From the NCBI GenBank assembly GCA_036345935.2, contig JADWOT020000009.1, positions 7,087,381-7,151,380 on the forward strand: 64,000 nt of DNA, given 5' to 3'. Below the pieces are notes generated by a model, which saw only the letters and a list, made by a program, of their open reading frames with translations, did no database searches and was not told where the DNA came from. Shown piece by piece: positions 50,097 through 64,000 of this stretch. Made by a program: the position numbers and the translations under genes. Source of the DNA: Taenia hydatigena. Lineage: Eukaryota > Platyhelminthes > Cestoda > Cyclophyllidea > Taeniidae. Every line of letters starts with the position of its first letter. The first letter of the stretch is position 1.

Positions 50097-52754
50097 AGCA
50101 TTCGTTGCTCGAGATCTCTTTATTAACTTATATTTCCTATCGATTATAGCAACCTCTATTTTGTTTACTATACAAGGAGTTAAAACCCACCATAAATCTT
50201 GCACACCTAAGTGCACCCTTCTTTTTCTTCCATCTATATTCGGTTGCTGACCTTTTGATCGTGAAGAGTAGATTGATGAGGATATAATGCAGTGTTTGAG
50301 GAGAGAACCGCGTTGGGGATCAAGAATTTGTAGGAAAACAGGCTTTCTATTTTATTCACAATTGGCAATGTTATATAAAGCGCTAAGTTTGTAGAAATAA
50401 TCGCTTATTACCTCGAAAGGGCAGTGAAACGACACACATCTCGCCTAAAAAGCACAAATAGCCCATTTCATGGTAGGGGAAATAAAGAGTTCATCAGTTG
50501 TATGGCCAAATTACTGGGAAAATGTGAAATTCCGGTTATATTCGAACGCTTGCATCAAAAAGTGGCAAAGTCAGCATTGGATGCCTGCCAAACGCTTCTG
50601 GCCGGATATGGAATTCTATCCAATTTCAGAATCATGTTTTTAATTGCTGTCACTCATGCCTTAATTGCGTTTCTGCTTTTGTTTAAAAAAGATGTACAAC
50701 CCCAGACAATTGTTCAAAACCATTTTACCTTAATTTATTACCAGTACATTACTTACAGTGAAAGCACGCTGAGTCCCGAAACTATTACCTTTCTTGAATT
50801 TTAATTCACTAAAGATAGCTTAAAACATATCGGCGCATGTAGCATCTCAAGTTACTTGTAGTGCCTTTTTTCACAAACTCTTCTTCCTGAACCTCGCAAC
50901 GATTGTGCGTTGGTGGTGGGAGTGTTTCAACGCGTACGTCGAAGTTTGAGCAAAACATCTGAGCACATGGACGTACTTGTTTTGGAAGGGAAGGCAACAG
51001 TGGCTGCACCGTTAAAACAAATGCGTTTCTAGGATCCGTTCATCTTTATTTTCGGATTATTGATTGTGGAGATTCGTACACCTTTTTTATTCGTGTTGTC
51101 AAGTTACTTCTTTGCCGTCAAGGCAGGTCCTTCAAAGCTTTATTATGAATGAGCGTACTTTTGCATGTAGATGGAGGGAACAGTAGTGGAAGTTTTGAAA
51201 AGATTTACTTGACACATTTTTTTTTCGCTAGAATTTATAAGTCCGCCTATGGTTGAGATTGCGGTGCACTTGGCTTCGTGGAGGGGAAGTTAAGCTCGTG
51301 ACAATCGGTGCCTGAGAGGAAGAGGGTACAGATTCCCTAAGTTTCCATCGTTTACACAAGCTGGGAGCAAGTTTCGAGGCACTCGTCCCGTTCAGCGTAG
51401 CCGACTCATCTTAACCCGTGTTCAATTCACTAAGTATTTTCATGCACCTAAAATAATACTTCCTACCTTTGGAACTTTTCACTGCTGTGATGAATAACCC
51501 AATGTGGTTGCTAGCCTTTAGCGTAGACGTTCTAAAGTGCGCTGAAAAGTGTTGTGGCAACCAAAAAAGCAGTCACTGATGCGTGCAAACTGGCAGGCCT
51601 GGAATTTAGGTCCAATCTCAATATATCGACGTGAAAGTTACTTAAACTTATTCACCCTTTCGAGCTGGTCCAAAGTTATGGTGCCATCTACCAAGTCCCC
51701 TACGTGTGCGACGACACTGCTCGAGTCAAAGGCCTGATCACATATGACACCTTTCTAACGGTCAATATGTTTGCTTGCTTGTAGTAATGCACTTGAGTAA
51801 TCTGTTTATTGCACTAAATATGCGTCATTTATCACCTCTAGCTTAGTCCACATCAATAGCCATTTTTGTGCAGTCTTGGCAGAAAATCAAAGAAGTTTTG
51901 TGTGTTCCCTACAAGTGAGTTAGTACCGTTAATTGGTGGCATGGGAATTAGTTAATGAGGCATCCGCCCGTTTGATCAAGTATTTTTCCGACCAAAACTA
52001 AATTTGCTCATCATCCAGAGGGCAACGCAATTGCTGCATCCAAAATTAGAAGTAATTGCAACCAAGAATGATTTCGCACCTCTTCTTCTGCAGAAACGCA
52101 TGTGCTTTCGCTAAAAATAAGCAACGGCTCAACTTCTCACCCCCCCCCCCCATACTGGATTTAAAGTTTGGGTAAATGCACCCTTGACGATATGCAGGAA
52201 GCAGAAAACTCCGTCGTAGATGCAAAGATACCACGCCGTCACACAAGGCGACTGGAATCAGCGCTGCGCCTCCGATCCCTAATGAGAAATACCTCTTCAA
52301 TCGGTGGTGCCTAAGACCCGTGACAACATTTCCGAACGCAAGCCGACGAGTGCAATTTTCAGTCGGGCCTCAAGATCTCGGATAATTCAGAAACCTTTAC
52401 AAGCACTGAGCCCTTAAATTTTGGCGTCAAACACTTCATAATGAGATATGAAGAAGCAGCTCTCCTCTAGTTCTGATTTCGAGAATTGATTGATCTTTCT
52501 ACCTACTATAGATTACAAATGCTTACCACTCACTTCAATCGATCTTAGTAGACAGTACAACAATCTCATTGTTCAATTCTATAAACTTGCAATCAAATCC
52601 TCTAACGAGGATAATTCACGACCACTTCAGAAGTGGAGAGACGGTGCATGAAATCCCCCAATAAGTCGATAGATGGATCGTCGATGCAAAAGAAAATGAT
52701 ATTGAAAATTTGCGATAGTGTACGAGAAAACGGAGGTACACAACTTCACAAAAA
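50097..52754. other. Intergenic region between the solo LTR and PSMC6
   Basis: A plus-strand ORF at 50424-50804 (126 codons) has no recognised features. Otherwise AT-rich sequence with no exon, RNA gene or clear repeat, apart from a 12-base poly-C run at 52140-52151. Confidence 0.45.
52140..52151 (+). repeat. Poly-C run of 12
   Basis: Homopolymer within intergenic DNA; its length may be inaccurate because such runs are prone to sequencing error. Confidence 0.8.
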
Positions 52755-54723
<1,969 letters not shown>

Positions 54724-56962
54724 CCCAATCTTAACAGAGTAAGCAAAGCACCAACGGCTAAAAGGGAGGCAAATATAACAGCGAATTAGCCAATCCAATG
54801 AGAGCTTCAAAATCGCATAAATAAATAAGGAGTACATGCTGCCAAGGAAATGAAGTGGATTACGAATCGATGCCACTTATATTGAACAAGCGAAATTTGT
54901 GACAGCGAATAAATTAAATAAAGAGGTAATTCCCTAGGCGTCGAGCAACATTACGCAGAGCAGGCCGGCCGACAAATGACCTACATGCCCAAAAGAGATG
55001 TGCTCAGCTAATTTTGAAAGGTGGTCCAATTGAATATAAACGTAAAAAGAAGCCAAAATGAATCAAGCCTGCGGCTTTTTAATCGTCTATAGTAAGTGAG
55101 GAGCGGTCATGTTACCGAAGAATATAAATTATATTAACTGTGTGTGGAAGTACACGAACGATTTTAGTCCTGAACGAATGTGCTCACGTGTATAGATATA
55201 GACCACTAACTATGACAGCGGCCTCACAGATCATCCGTGCGTTCTTCTACAAACTCTGGCCGACTAGACCAGCATTTGAACTTGTGTCCACTATAGAGAA
55301 GAATCGATGTGCTGCGTTAGTTGTTGTTGTTGCAATACTAGAGTTGTCTGACTGGCGCTTTGAGTTGTGCTCACTTTGATGGCCACATCGCCCTATACGT
55401 GTGAGCTAGCACCCGGCCCATGACAGCAGACACGCTTCCACTGCTTGCTGGATGAATATGCAGTAATTATGTTTCTTAAATATGCCTTGTGGGCCGAAGG
55501 CAGAAAATTAGTCAGAAACTGGTTAAAGAGCAGCGTGGCCGCTCTCCAGAGGCCGACACGTCCCCGTTCTGAAATATCATACAGTATTACTTTATACCTA
55601 CCCCTGATATATAACAAGGATTTCAAAAGGTCCTAAGCCTTCTAATAGCAAAAGCGGTAGAGGGAAAGAGGAGGAACCTTTTACAATATGTATTCTGCTA
55701 TGGTATTATACCTTTGATTGTCTTCAAGGAAGTCTTGCAGCGTGATAGTAGTAGATAAATTCGGACTATAAGTACAAATATTCTGCGTCACAGGTCAAGG
55801 CAATGTAAAGGAAATTTCTGGATTTCGAGGGCCTCTAATAGCAAACTGTAACTCACACGCATCAAACCTTGTATTATGTAAGACGACGATGCAAACAAAA
55901 TAGATTTACAGCATTTAATAGGCCACGCATGTGGCTGCTTACGCCTCACAAGTACCGATATTTGCATCGTGAGCAAGCGAAGAGTGCGCAATGCTCCAAA
56001 ATAAGCTATAATAAACAAAGAATTGGGACCAAATGTGGAGAGTCCCTCCTCTCTCTTCTGGCCGCCCTTGTTAGTAGAAGTCGGAGCACGTTTCGACATC
56101 CTTATTATGGGAAGAAAATTGTACAGCGAGGCTAAATACGCTCTTGCGAGTCACCACGCCACTCCGTCACGAGGTTCAGATTTTTCTCCCGTCTCTGGCC
56201 TACAAAGCACATTTAAAGAATATAAGTATTACAGCAAACGTTGGCACAAAGCCTACTTAATGTCAGGTAGGCAGCACCGAAGCAAGGATTAAGCAACGAG
56301 GAGTTAAAATCTTGATGAGGTGAACTCACAAAAGTAAGCTATACGTGATCTGTTTTGATTGTTTTGACTTTTGGGCTATGATCTTAGCAGCTAACCATCA
56401 AAAGACCAGTCGTCTTCATTGCGAAAAGTTGTAATTTTTATTTAGTACTGTGGCATCTAAGACATTTCGAAAACGGAAGCGAATCGGATGAATCCCATGG
56501 AACTAGCGCCGCTGGCATCGCCCAGAGGCAAGCCCAACTTGTTTAGTCAATATGCCACTTGAGTGACTGTAATTAGAATGGCATTTCGCTTACTAAGTTT
56601 AATTAAGCCGGTGGTTCCTATGCTTTTTAATAATTTTTATATCAGGCATCAATTATTCATAATGCCTAAGAGTTGCTGGCGCGTTCTTTAAGCCACGTTT
56701 GTGGCATAAATCACTTTTTTGGGTATGATGTTAATCGCGCTTAATAGTGGATCTTGTTGGGTTGGCTCCGAGCGTTCTCATTACTAGTGTAGTTTGACTT
56801 TTTTGACAGCCTGATGTGCTTGGTCGCTTTTGCCTATCTATGTTAGTTGTTGGACATCATTCGTATATGAATTCAAAGTTTGATGCTCTACTTTAGTTCA
56901 CTTTTCCAACTGCTTCATTCGTGATTGCGTTTTTTAAAGTTTTCTATTGTAGTTTTTTGGGT
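54724..56962. other. Intergenic region between divergent PSMC6 and AARS2
   Basis: Holds both 5' flanks and diverged LTR-like pieces (see 55376-55700). No coding exon recognised. ORFs at 55.8-56.3 kb on both strands lack support. Confidence 0.45.
55376..55700. repeat. Diverged LTR-like fragments with shared internal motif
   Basis: GATGGCCACATCGCCCTATA, GGCCCATGACAGCAGACACG and GGATGAATATGCAG follow the order of a minus-oriented copy (55376-55455). At 55515-55565, AACTGGTTAAAGAGCAGCG and CCAGAGGCCGACACG match the internal motif near 37480 and 38960. A plus-oriented remnant (GGTCCTAAGCCTTCTAATAG) begins near 55630. The arrangement LTR, motif, inverted LTR resembles that at 37245-37904. Confidence 0.45.
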
Positions 56963-59900
56963 ATGAGGTTGCACGTTTTTTGGCGTGGCGTTAGAAATCA
57001 CGCCACCTTCCCTAACTATGGACGACCCGCTGCCTATGGAGAATGTGCAGTTGATCACAAGGTGCCGTTTTCCCGTAGAGTGCCCCTTGCCTCCTCGATG
57101 AATCTCTCTGTCACGACTTCAAATGATATTCGTGCAGAATTTCTGTCTTTCTTCAGGGATAGGGGCCACACCTTAGTCGCTCCCTCGGCAGTCTATCCTA
57201 GACATCAGGAAGGCGCATACTTTGTCAATGCCGGTACGCTGCATTAATACTCGCTTTTTGGCATAGGTATACAAGATTCGCAGAAATCGGCAACATTTAG
57301 TTTTGAAACTGTAATGGCCATTTGGTCATGGCTAAAATACTCGTAAAAACACTAGTTAGAAAAGTTGATACGGTGAAACTATACCCGAAACTTAATTTAT
57401 GCAATGTGTATCTATCACAGTCCTCGACTGTCAGTTAATTCTATGCTTGGTAATTTGTGAACTGTTTTGGTTGGGTCAAGTTGACGTATTCGTTTATCCA
57501 AGTTGTTGGATGATAGTTTAATCTTTACAGAGCATATCATATCCTCTTACTTTTTCTTCGTCTTAAAGGTATGAGTCAATTTAAGCCCTTATTCATAAGG
57601 AACCAAAAATGTAGTGGTACCTACACCTCGGACTTCTTCCGCCTTAGTAAGGCAGCCAATTCACAGCCCTGCATTCGCATTGGCGGCCGCCATGATGATC
57701 TAAATGAGGTGGGGTATGACACTTCTCACCACACGATGTTTGAAATGCTTGGGAATTGGTCATTCGGAGCCTACGGAAAGGTACGCTTTCCGCCCACATT
57801 GTTATCCATTTTGGAAATAGGCCCACGCGTTATGGTTTCCGCGCTCCTTAGGAAGTCGCTTGTCGTCAGATGTGGCAATTCTTGACGGGAGTCCTCGGTC
57901 TACCCTCGTCGTGCCTCTACGTCACCTACTTTGGTGGTAGTGATGTGCTTGGTTTACCCGCTGATGACGAGTCACGGGACATATGGCTTAGTCTTGGGTA
58001 AATCCTTTGTCCCACGATTATTTCATTAGCAAAATCTATCAGTAATACCTCTTACTAAGAATAATAATGATAACAAGAATCTTAGGTTCCGTAACTTCGT
58101 CTAAATTGTTCACCGACTTTCATAGTGTAAGCGATCAGAAATTGTTGGCATTTGGAGCCGAGTGGAACTTCTGGCGTGCGGATCAAGCCAGTGGAGGTGG
58201 CCTTTGCGGTCCCTCGACAGAGATTCATATAGACTTCGCCGCACTCTCCGGTCGCAGGGATCTCAATTGCGCGCGTTGCATGGTGAACAGCGGTGGGGCA
58301 CGAATAGTCGAGCTTTGGAACTGCGTTTTTATTACACATCGGATGGTCGAGGAGACCGGTTTTAGAAGCGTCCCTCTTCCTCTCTCCTGTTTTTCCGTCG
58401 ACACTGGTATGGGCCTTGAACGACTAACGTCTGTCATGCAGGTTTGCATCCTTTCCACCTCTACTGTTGCCTGCGCTTGCATAGTTTTACGTTCTTTCAT
58501 TGTGAAGGCATTGTATCCAGTAGATTCGCTTTTGAGTGCGGTTTTTTATTTCAGGGTACAATGACCACGTACGACACAGATGTGTTCACGCCTCTCTTGG
58601 ATTTTATTCATTCAGAGGCGCTGCGGATCACGGGCTATACAATCCCATCCTACAGTAGCTACTACGTTCTCCCTGCGGAATCCGAAGCGGGATCATCTGA
58701 TCAAGGAAAAGCTGAGTCTGATTCTTCGATTCTCAGGCAAACCAAACCCAGCAAGCTTTCTAATTTGCTGCGAACCTTTCATCTTGGTTACAAGGAGTCT
58801 GACAAACAGGTAATGTCGATTGTTTTAAACATATTTTCACCTTTAAATTTGCCACGCTATTTTTAGGGTATTAATTTAGACTTCCCATCTACTTATAAGA
58901 CTGATTTTGAGTAATCTCCACACATTTCCGCATATACGGAATTTTCATTACGCTACCGGGTTTACCGTTAGGTGTCGAAATTAAACGTCTGCTAACAACG
59001 TCTTAAGTAGTTGGAAACCTGTCTACGTCAGTTCTGTGAAATTGCCGGTGCAAGCAAATTGGAACCCTTGCATTTGTGTTATTTCGTCATTGTTCATAAC
59101 TAATAACGAGGAATATGCTATTTAATTTCTTTTGTGTGCTATAGGCTGAAACGAATCATTCTACTGGAGCATGTGCAACTCCGATAGACTACGAGACTCT
59201 TCACCGTGACGTGGCTTACCGTCTTGTTGCAGATCACAGCCGAGCTCTTAGTCTTGCCCTACAAGACGGTCTGCTGCCAGGCAGGCAGGGTGTGGGGTTG
59301 AAGCTGCGTCATCTTATCTGTCGGGCCACCCGAGCTGCCGTTCTCACTGGTCTTGATTCCGCTACAAAACCGTCTCTTCTACAACGCGTCGTTGCTCAAA
59401 TCCCTCTCGCTGCTCCCTTCTCATTCGATATTGAAGGCCCCTTGGCTCGTCCCTCTGCACCAGTTCTTTCTACAGAACAAGTACTTAGAATCCGTTGCGA
59501 ATTCGTAAATCTAAAGTGTTTATCATTCTATAATTACTGTGGTTTAATCACACAGATAAGTGACGTGATTGAAAAAGAAGTGAGCCGATTTATTCCTCGG
59601 CTCAGCAAGCTTGAAGACGCCTTCAACACCTGCCTCCGTGATGCTGACGAATTGGGCTCATTGTCAGGTAGTATCATTTTCTATTAAAAAATGAGACAGC
59701 TCGGTCTAATTTCACCTAGGTACTCAAGTAAATGCCTTGGCTCTATTTGTCATTAGGCTACTCATTTGTGTATGCGTTTAGTATGTGGGTTTGTATGTGG
59801 TTAAGGTAGAATTTGGACTCGTGTTCTACTTGAGACACCTAATCCAGCATGTCGAACATTAAAGACAGTTTTCCATTTCTGAGCCGGCCAGCTGATGAAG

Positions 59901-62900
59901 TATTGCTAGTTATCATTACCGTGTCGTGCTAATCTCAGATCGTCAAGTGGAGGGGCTTCAGGCAGGTCGCTACGGCGAACCAGTTAGTTGGGACATGATA
60001 TGTGCCCAGGCTCGGTGGTACGGTTTAAAGACCCCGTCCAGGCCGCCCCAGTCGAAGGCCATCAGGCGGTCATCGGTACCACCCTCCTCGTCCCCGTTGT
60101 TGGACATTTCTAACCGTCTGCGCACCCTCCTCGTGGGTCTACCCTCTACTCAGGATCGCAACAAATATCAAATTGAACGCGTGCTTCGAGCTACGTCGTC
60201 ATCACCCGGCTGCAGCTCATCATACACCTATGTTAAGTCGAACTCAGGAAACTGACATGCATTTTATGCACATGCGGTAGCACAGGATGATCTTTTGTCT
60301 GCTTTTCCATCAGTATCACTCATCATGCAGACACATTGCAACATTTTAACTGTTACATGGTACTTTCATTGCTGTTTTTTAACTGTTTTTATTAAATGAA
60401 GGCATTAGGGTCAAAATGGCGACGTCTGATAAATGGCAAAAGCTAAGCTACTCTTTTACAGAAGAGCGGGCTTAAACGTGTGTGAAGTGCATACAGGAGC
60501 GATGGCCATCTTATCTTTTATTTAGTGAAATAGGTTGTCATGGTTGTAATTTGTGGCGCTTTTTTATTAAATGCAGATGAGTTAGTCTGTTGATCCATTT
60601 GCAGTCATAGTTTTTTTTGAAAGGTGTGTTGTATGTACCCATCCAAACCATTTTACCTTTTCAAAGACCGTTTCTTCATAGTCGTTACGCAATTTAATTC
60701 ACTTTCATATTAAGTATTCTCTGTTTTTATCGTACCCCTTGGGCGTACAGCGATTGTGGAGAAACATACTGCTTCATAAAGCATATTTAAGTGGTGTGGC
60801 ACTTTGAAAGACACCTCAGTGGCAGACCACCTGCACGTCTCAATGCCTTTTTCATCGAACTTTTGGCACTAGGGTAGTTGACCTCTATGATGTTCGTACC
60901 TTAGCTGATTCATCAATTATTGCCGCCAGTAAGATTGCAGGTTAAGGGGCAAGACGGCAGTATTTTACTCAATAATATTTTAGCCTTGTGGTCCTTATTT
61001 TCAATTTGGACATCGCCATGGTTCGGCAGTTCATGGTGAGCTCGACGTACCTGCACATTGTCAGCCAAATTATGTTATGTTTGATGTTCTTCCATCTCGA
61101 TAAACTGATTCCTCCGATATTTCAGAGGTGCCACCATTGAAAGCGAAACTGATTGCTCTCGTTCATGGTGACTCCGATAACCTTCAGCTGTTCACTGACC
61201 CCATACATTTTACCAGGGTCCTGTCTTCGCCCCAGTCAGAAGAAAATCGGCTAGGATTGATATTTGACCAATCAAACTTTTTCAGTCCTTGTGGGGGACA
61301 AGTCAGTGATGTTGGGGTTATTAAGGCGGATGCAAATCAGGTATGGACTCATATTAATTTTGAACCTTGTTATTCATTGTTTTGCCTCAAATGATGTAGC
61401 CCAAACATTATCTTTGTAGAAATCCTTATTTAAAGTATTATGTGCCGAGAAGATATTCGAAAGCAACTCAACTCTATCCAATGACGGTTGGGTGATTCAC
61501 TGGGTAACACCCTATGGTTTTGTTAAGGAAAACATCTCAACCGACTCGCTCTACCTTTGTCCAGATTCGGTAGGTAATTTGATCCAATCGGTCCTTTTGT
61601 CAAGTCTCCTTTTTATTTAGTCTTTTGGAGTTTTCGTTTCTGTCTTTTTCATTATTTCAATCAATAAAAAGAAAATACAATCACAGTTCTGAAGTGTACC
61701 TTACAAAATAACTAGCTGCCTAATCTTTTGCGTTCCAAATGATGTACCGTCCATTATATTATTGGTTTTTTATCTAGCGATCCTGATTTTATTGCACCTT
61801 CTTGATGCCTTTAAAACATTGAAGAAAAAAGCTTTAACAATGTAAGCAGTCATAGTCAATTTCCAGGATCGTCGTTTCGGTCTAATGAGAAGTCACACGG
61901 CGCAGCACCTTTTGCATTGGGCTTTCGAAGATGAGTTAGCCGCGATAAATTTTTCCGGTAGAAGTACTGAGCCAGAGAGTTCCATCCAACCGCCCACTTT
62001 TCATCATGGAGGCCGTGTGGAGCCCGATCGCTGTTCAGTTCGTTTGACCCTTCTTGAGACGCCAGAGCAACTGGAGACACTCGTCGAAGCCGTGCAGGCG
62101 CGTTGTCGCGCTGTAATTGAGGCCAAATTGCCAATCGTTTGTCAGGAAGCCGAACTGGAGCAAGTTATTGAGGTGATTTCTCACTTAAATCATATCTTTG
62201 ATTCGTTAGTTCAATCGCGTAATCGCTTGCGACTGTAGTAAATGCGAAAAGTTAGGCCTTCGCACAAACCCTCGTTATTAATGTCTTGCGGGTTCTTGCA
62301 AATTTCATCTGCTCTTTCGTTCGTTTTGTTCCCAAGTATAAGATGAATCGGGGTAGGGTATAATGTTCGAATGAGTTGATAAAGTTGCGATTGGAATAGC
62401 CAAAATTAGATGTTTTGATGCATTGATAAGCATTTGCATCATCATTTTGTGTTACAAGTTTTAATTTTTATTAGCTGGAATTGTAAAAGATGGAGGTTCT
62501 TTTTTAAAGTGTTCCATTGGTAATTGCACAAAGTGGGTTGTCTTCTTATTTTTAGGTTGTGTAAAGGTTTTTTTTACATTTTCACAATTGCGATATTTGC
62601 TCACATTTGTTTTTAGACATGTGTAACCCAGATTCAGCCTTGTTCTATCAATCAATTTTCATAATCTAGAATTAGCACATACTTTGCAATATAACGGCGG
62701 TTTATTTAATGTTTTCCCATTGTGCAGAAATCGTTCGTGAGGCGATTTGCTTGGGCGACCTACCCTCCGATGGTTCGTGTGATTTGTATTGGAGGCGACT
62801 TGGAGACAATCGAAGATAAACTCAACGGTCCTCCGGCCTTTTATTCGGCCGAGTTGTGTGGAGGAACACATCTGCGCCATACAGAGGATCTTATGGATGT

Positions 62901-64000
62901 TGTCATTGTTGGACTACGGTGTCGAAACCAATCAATTAAGGAGGTCTGCAATCTTTCCATTTGTCCTGTTCTTCTGGTGCCTTTTAAGCATAAACGTTTC
63001 TTTGGCTCCCAGGCATCCCGTGACTGGTCACCTTTCTCGTTGCAAACTTCGCTTTATTTAGTGATTCTTGTACTACTTGGATACACATTTAATTCAAAAA
63101 TTATGCTATTTGTTGGTATTGCAAATTTTCCTACTCTAAACGGGAAGTCATAATCCAATTGACCAAATTTTTCATCCTTTCTATTTGGGTTTCTCTGCAT
63201 TCTGCTGATGACAGCTCATCACTCGTACCCATCAATCCCACATTTTCCAAATAGTTATGCTAGAACAATGTTTGTCAATTGCAGCAACGTTTTCTCACAG
63301 TTGTTATCCTTAATTGCTGTTAGCTTAATAATATTCACTCCCCAAGCAGTTCCCATATCCTTATAGTTTGTGGCTATATCGGGAGAGAGGGCAGCCAGGT
63401 CAAGGGACTATGGAGAGCGTATGCTTTTGCAAGTATCCACCGAATTCGAGGTCCTTCAAACAGAGAGTCGAGAGGCGAAGGGCTCAATGTCTTGGCTTCT
63501 TGACTGCGCGGAGCGCCTCATTGCCCTCATGTCCCAGGTGGATTCCATCTTGGGTGGGCTGGAGGAGAACCTGCCGTACATTCACCGCAGCGCTCTGATG
63601 CGCTGTCAAGGACGTTTATCGACTCTACTTGGAGGCATCAAGAGCGCCATGCGGGACTGCGCCTCCATCCCTGCATATGTTGATCCCTTCATGGTTGCAC
63701 AACTCGAACGCCTTTTTAAAGAGGGCCAAACTGGCACTAAAGGCTCTCCTTTTGTCGGAGCCTTCAATATTAGTAATTTTGATAAGGTGTGCACATTTTT
63801 TTGCATTAGTCACCGCCAATCGTAAATCGAGCCATTGCATTCAACTTGGCTTGCAACATCTAAATTAATCTGATTGCCGTTTTGGAACGTGGATATTATT
63901 ATCTCTACATGGATGTCCAATTGACTCATTTGAATTTTTGCTTTTTTTGCAGCTAGCCCTATCCATTCTACATCTATCACCCAAGACTCCAATTATTCTC
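56963..64000 (+). CDS. AARS2: Alanyl-tRNA synthetase, mitochondrial type; 3' end beyond window
   Basis: Fourteen phase-matched exons: 56963-57233, 57569-57780, 57852-57997, 58126-58441, 58555-58809, 59145-59480, 59556-59667, 59939-60231, 61128-61340, 61420-61569, 61867-62172, 62728-62943, 63367-63786 and 63953 to the edge; 1098 codons so far, longer than human AARS2 (985). The Arg-rich, acid-poor start ([20 protein letters not shown]) looks like a mitochondrial presequence. Class II text follows: [42 protein letters not shown] and motif 3 DTGMGLERL. The editing domain keeps all four zinc ligands: His778 and His782 in [10 protein letters not shown], Cys914 and His918 in CGGTH. The enzyme charges tRNA-Ala and clears mischarged Ser/Gly. 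Odd points: Ser replaces the usual second Cys in CGPCTEIH; donors after exons 8 (GTTAAG) and 12 (GTCTGC) are weak. Confidence 0.93.

Overview
This window is eukaryotic nuclear DNA. Its genes are interrupted by GT-AG introns, and most coding regions become readable only after splicing. The gene set is animal: AP-2 mu, a SYDE-type Rho GTPase-activating protein, a PUR protein and an outer-dynein-arm docking protein. Modest GC content, about nine genes in 64 kb, and short LTR-like repeats resembling the miniature LTR retrotransposons known from tapeworms suggest a parasitic flatworm, most likely a cestode. The phylum is an inference from style and repeats, not from a marker gene.

Layout from left to right. 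The 5' part of an asteroid-type (XPG-like) gene lies on the minus strand (1-2442). An uncharacterised two-exon candidate follows (about 3.2-3.8 kb, minus). A large-intron SYDE/syd-1 RhoGAP gene runs on the minus strand (8.7-21.4 kb). SNF8, the ESCRT-II subunit VPS22, is on the plus strand (27.3-28.6 kb), followed by a PUR-domain nucleic-acid-binding protein (plus, 30.1-32.7 kb) and a TACO1/YebC mitochondrial translational activator (minus, 35.5-36.8 kb). A retroelement nest fills 37.1-39.3 kb. An ODAD1/CCDC63-type docking-complex coiled-coil gene (plus, 39.7-44.4 kb) converges on AP-2 mu (minus, 45.8-48.9 kb). A small LTR cluster lies at 49.2-50.1 kb. The proteasome ATPase PSMC6/Rpt4 (minus, 52.8-54.7 kb) diverges from a mitochondrial-type alanyl-tRNA synthetase (plus, 57.0 kb to the right edge, incomplete).

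The protein genes are mostly housekeeping: endosomal sorting, endocytosis, protein degradation, mitochondrial translation and cilia. They are not functionally linked, apart from two that serve mitochondrial translation (TACO1 and AARS2). I reconstructed their exons by matching reading phase across splice sites and comparing with remembered family features. No search was run.

The least explained content is the repeat family of about 185 bp. It includes one LTR-internal-LTR unit of about 0.7 kb, one solo LTR with a perfect 5-bp target-site duplication, one head-to-head palindromic pair, and a decayed Ty3/gypsy-type integrase fragment abutting one copy. The other open item is the unrecognised spliced candidate near 3.2-3.8 kb.
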